64,000 nucleotides of DNA from Leuctra nigra (taxonomy: Eukaryota > Arthropoda > Insecta > Plecoptera > Leuctridae). The notes beneath the pieces were generated by a model, which was not told the origin of the DNA, did not search any database, and saw only the letters and a program-made list of their open reading frames with translations. The translations under genes were made by a program, and so were the position numbers. This document shows, in pieces, positions 60,330 to 64,000 of the stretch (position 1 is the stretch's first letter; each line of letters opens with the position of its first letter). The stretch is taken from positions 23,797,108 to 23,861,107 of the forward strand of contig OW203763.1 of the NCBI GenBank assembly GCA_934045905.1. Direction: 5' to 3'.

Positions 60330-61840
60330 TGTGAAATATGCTTGAAATATATGTTGAAATATGTTAATGCTTACTAATACTTTATTTTTAAGAGACGTAG
60401 AATAATTGTCCGGTTTTTAATTTTGAAGATGTTATACATAATTTGAATGGTATTAAATTAAAATGGTATTAAAATTGGGTAGGACAAAATTGAATTAACA
60501 TATTAATACCTTTAAATATGGAGATCTGTACAACTAAAATTATTTGTATGTTTCCGTAATGTAATTATACTACCCTCTTGTACAGAATCTGCTGCAAACA
60601 ACTTAAATTATTTGGAAAGAGAGAGAATTGCGAGTCGAGGGACGCGTAATGCGGGACGTTTTTACATGCTGTTAGTTCATTTAGAGACACAGTTACATTA
60701 TTGCACTACATGTTAAGAAATTGGTACTTACCCTGCAATTAACAATTGTCTTCTGGTGGGTAGCAGTTGATTAGCAGTTGTATCTTTGCTTCTTGTAGTG
60801 TAGCATCAAAAATCAAACTTGTAGTCAAGATAAAAACCGTTGGACTGCTTGAATGACCTCCCTCACCCTCAGTCCTCACTCACCCCATCACGAAGCCGAG
60901 CTCCCGAAGGCCGAACCGAAAAGACACGAACGTGTCTTTGCCCCTATCATTCGTTTTATTTTGAAATAACTAACACAAAACAATTAATTTAAATTTCATT
61001 GTGCGATTTTCTAAAATAACTGTTGATGTTTAATAAACTATATGAAATAATCTTTATATTTATATAGCTTCACCTTGATAATTGATGTGCTGAATAGTGC
61101 AATTAAAAGATAATTGATTCTTGATGTCCTTTTTGTGTCGGTTTTGCACTGGGCCAGCATCGTGCGGATACAACAAATTTTAAACTGATTTAAAACACAT
61201 ATGAATGGGTAAAACTTCAATCAAAAGTTATAAAATGTATTAGAAATACAAAATCTACTCTATTTTGCAAAATCAGACTGTTTCGTTGCAATATGAGGCA
61301 TATTTCTTGATTTTTGTTTCACTATTAAACTCTTCTAAATACTGCATGAAAATGCTATAGGCCGCCATGGCTTGTGTTGGCAAATTGAGAGTGTCATATT
61401 TGTGTCCAACGAGTGTCGGGCCGGCATCAGTACGACAGAGATGCGACGGCACGTGGAAAACATGTTCGAAACGCGCGCGCTCCCGTCGACATCGGTCCGG
61501 CACAATGTGGACACCGTGCCGACATATCCGCAGAGTGTCCGCCAGTAGACACCGGCCCGACACCGACATGGTGACACCTCGCGGACATATCTGAATAGTG
61601 TCTGGCAAAAGACACCGGCCCGACACCGGCATTGTGACACACGCGGATATATCTGAATAGTGTCAGCCAGTGCGGCACTGGCCCGATAGGAACACTGTCC
61701 GAGTGCTGATATATCCGCTTGTCAGTAGTGGGCCGGCATCAAATCGGTATCTACATGCGACGCACCATCGCCGTTGCCGACACTCCGTCATCGGTATGAT
61801 ACAGGTCCGGCATAAAACTGACAGTCGTGTGTTTGCTGGG

Positions 61841-63183
61841 AAGGCACTGATGGTAAAGTATAATCTTCAAATTGAATTGGATTTACAAAATTTTGAAGGT
61901 ATTTTTTAGTTGCAATTCCTACTTTATTTAAAAGAGGTGCATTTCAATAGCCCACAGTTAGCTATCACTAATTGATCACTATCAACAATTCAACTGGCAC
62001 ATTTCTTGCCAGTATTTGCAGCATTGACAGCTTTGACATAATGAAGTTAAATTAATACTGCCAAACAGTGGTAGATTGGTCCCAAATCATTATTTTACCA
62101 ACGGTACCACTAGCAACACAAGTAGGTATTGTTTTAGTTTACCGATTGCAAAATGTGTGCGTGGGTGCAAATGTGGGTGCAATTCCTCTTGTTTAATTCA
62201 CACTATTGGTGACTGATGGAACAGCACAATTGTACAGCAATAAATGATGACAAAAACTTTGCAAGTCAAACTCGTTAGACGATGTATTAGCCGATGTAAG
62301 TAAGTGGGTGACCTCCATGAGGTCACTCCAGCTTTCCACAAGAAGTATACTTGATACTTGTATCTACTGTGTAGGACAGTCGGAACAAACAAGTTGGTTG
62401 TGGTCACTGGTCATTATACCCTCATACTTTTCATTGTAAGTAGGTTAATTACAATAGTATTATTAAAATTAAAATAGTACTTGTTAAATTATTTTTGAAT
62501 CCAGATGACATTGGAATGCCGCAAAAGAATGTGATATTCAATAGTATAAAAAAGTGTATTTTCAGAACAAAATACATTGGCTGTGTATGTGTGTAAGTAT
62601 TAAGTAAACAGGTAGTTGCCATGAGTTAGTCCCACACTCGTAGCCAAAGTTAAGTTTTGTACTTAGTGTACAACCTCGGTCAGAATAATTGACGGTAAAC
62701 TGCTAAGTTGGAGCTCGAATAACCGACAATATTTGTTGATAAATAAATAATTATTATGTATTCAGGTGGCTGGTTGGTTGGTTCTTATAATAATCAAACC
62801 CTCCAATCCCACATGCTTGAAATCTGTGTAGACCTCTGTGCTTTCATCTGGATAATCAAGTTTTGAAAAGGACTTCGAATTTTGCAAGCAATTTATGTGA
62901 CCGCAGGTGTACCTAAGGATAAAGTTAGAGACATGATACATGCAGTAAAATCACAGCTTCTGCAAGAATATCATATCCTTGGATTTGGAGACTTTAAAAG
63001 GATAACTTGGTATCTAACTTGTTAACTTGGTATCTTGGGCTTTAAAAGGATAACCATTCCATTGTCAACCAAGCGTAGATGTATGCAGGAACCTCGACGG
63101 TGGGCGCGTTACATTGTGGTTTGCGGAGTGCTTCAAAACGAACACTTGAGACCTATGCCAAGTGAAAAGTGACCTGAACCCTA
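61841..63183. other. Intergenic AT-rich DNA
   Basis: No gene recognised. A short exon-like frame at 62907-63025 (plus; acceptor GACCGCAG, encoding VPKDKVRDMIHAVKSQLLQE and onward to TAA) is open and looks coding in composition but has no partner exon. Confidence 0.3.
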
Positions 63184-63359
63184 CAGTCCGTGTCACACGG
63201 AATTGTCCGCTAAGATATTTTGAATACCCCTTGTCCGAGAGAGAGGGATGGTCTCGGAAGACCGCGCGATCGCTCACAACGACTGAGGGATGGACAAAAA
63301 CCGGTTATTTGCAACATTAGGGGCCACGTCTGGCGGACAACTCCGTGTGACACGGACTG
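63184..63359. mobile_element. Short MITE with TA target, 176 bp
   Basis: About 28-bp terminal inverted repeats starting CAGTCCGTGTCACACGG (one mismatch), with TA on both sides (63182-63183, 63360-63361). Confidence 0.85.
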
Positions 63360-63731
63360 TAGCTATTAACCTGGTCATAAATTAGTCACAGTACACAATC
63401 ATGCTTATACCTGCTTTTATAGGATTAGGAATTACGCCAGTCTTCGTGCTGCCACGTTCCCGGGAGGTCGTGGTTAGCGTGGAGATTCATCGCCATTGAA
63501 CCACAATGTGCTCAGACAGCTCGAAATTAGTAACAGAAATCGCCTATCATCGGCTTAATTATTATAATTTGTGTGTAACTTTTATTTTAAATTAGCTACT
63601 CAATCTAAGTTCTACTATTTAAATCGTCGTATTGGTGAAAATCATTCAAATTAGAGAGAAAACTGGCCGAAATACTTTTTTTTTAAGTGGGGCCATATAA
63701 ATGTAATTGAAGAAGAAGAAGGGAAGAATTA

Positions 63732-63914
63732 AGGCCGATGCACAATTGACGCGAACGCAAGACGCGATACGCCAACGCGAACGCGAACGCAAAACTAGAA
63801 CCATGTTCAACTCTTTGCGTCTCGCGTTCGCGTCAATCCTGAACATCATTGAATCGGCATTCTTGAACTATTCGCGTTTGCGTCGTTGCGTTCGCGTTAA
63901 TTGTGCATCGGCCT
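63732..63914. mobile_element. PIF/Harbinger-like MITE, 183 bp
   Basis: About 40-bp terminal inverted repeats starting AGGCCGATGCACAATT, flanked by TTA (63729-63731 and 63915-63917). The interior is largely repeated GCGAACGC/GCGTTCGC words. Confidence 0.88.
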
Positions 63915-64000
63915 TTACGCCTAGGTAGCTGTAGGACCTACTACGCCTACTTTAGGGTTAGAGTCATAAGAACTGAACTAGGTACCTAGTACCTATCTGA

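Larger units (their letters stand above)
59164..61840. mobile_element. CCCAGCAAACAC-TIR element with subterminal tandem arrays, 2.7 kb
   Basis: Perfect 12-bp terminal inverted repeats CCCAGCAAACAC (59164-59175; inverse at 61829-61840). Both subterminal zones (59180-59540 and 61390-61820) are GC-rich tandem arrays of related words such as CGGACGCCATTCTGATACAT on the left and ACACCGGCCCGACACCGRCA on the right, while the centre is AT-rich. A poly-G tract (60305-60329) lies inside. Target duplication and superfamily not resolved; no full transposase frame. Confidence 0.75.

Overview
The window is eukaryotic, AT-rich DNA with many short GT-AG introns and a dense population of small transposons. 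It is almost certainly insect. The two genes have clear insect orthologues, and a tRNA-derived SINE ends in a 3' core of a kind known from several insect orders. The order cannot be fixed from sequence alone; Hemiptera is my guess.

Region 1 (1-40,245): most of one plus-strand gene of the large lipid transfer protein family (vitellogenin_N / apoB / apolipophorin). I could join 54 exons in a continuous reading frame from 1129 to the stop at 39,978, giving about 3,900 codons. The N-terminal exons lie upstream of the window. The protein is longer than the apolipophorin-II/I precursor and I see no furin-type site, so the best assignment is the apolipoprotein of lipid transfer particle (apoLTP-II/I). 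In order it holds the helical part of vitellogenin_N, a long beta-rich lipid-binding region with a recurring TPFE-type motif, an amphipathic helical region, a VWD domain, a C8 cysteine module, a von Willebrand A-like domain without a normal MIDAS, and a Cys-rich acidic tail. The intron after the first visible exon is filled by a 4.3-kb, 60-bp-unit satellite that repeats the exon's own splice-donor junction about 72 times.

Region 2 (41,464-about 55,380): the complete plus-strand gene for the 50-kDa subunit of cleavage stimulation factor (CstF-50/CSTF1), 8 coding exons and 439 codons. Its introns are full of non-autonomous DNA transposons: PIF/Harbinger-like, hAT-like, piggyBac-like, long-TIR and fold-back types, including one element nested in another. 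A 1.9-kb hAT-like element with an internal dimeric satellite occupies intron 3.

Region 3 (55,400-64,000): mainly intergenic and rich in transposons: a 717-bp hAT-like MITE, a 2.7-kb CCCAGCAAACAC-TIR element with subterminal tandem arrays, and two small MITEs at the right edge. A few short exon-like open stretches are seen but none is recognised.

The two genes share strand and lie about 1.2 kb apart (polyA signal to start codon), but nothing suggests a functional link. The most unusual structure is the splice-donor satellite in the lipoprotein gene.
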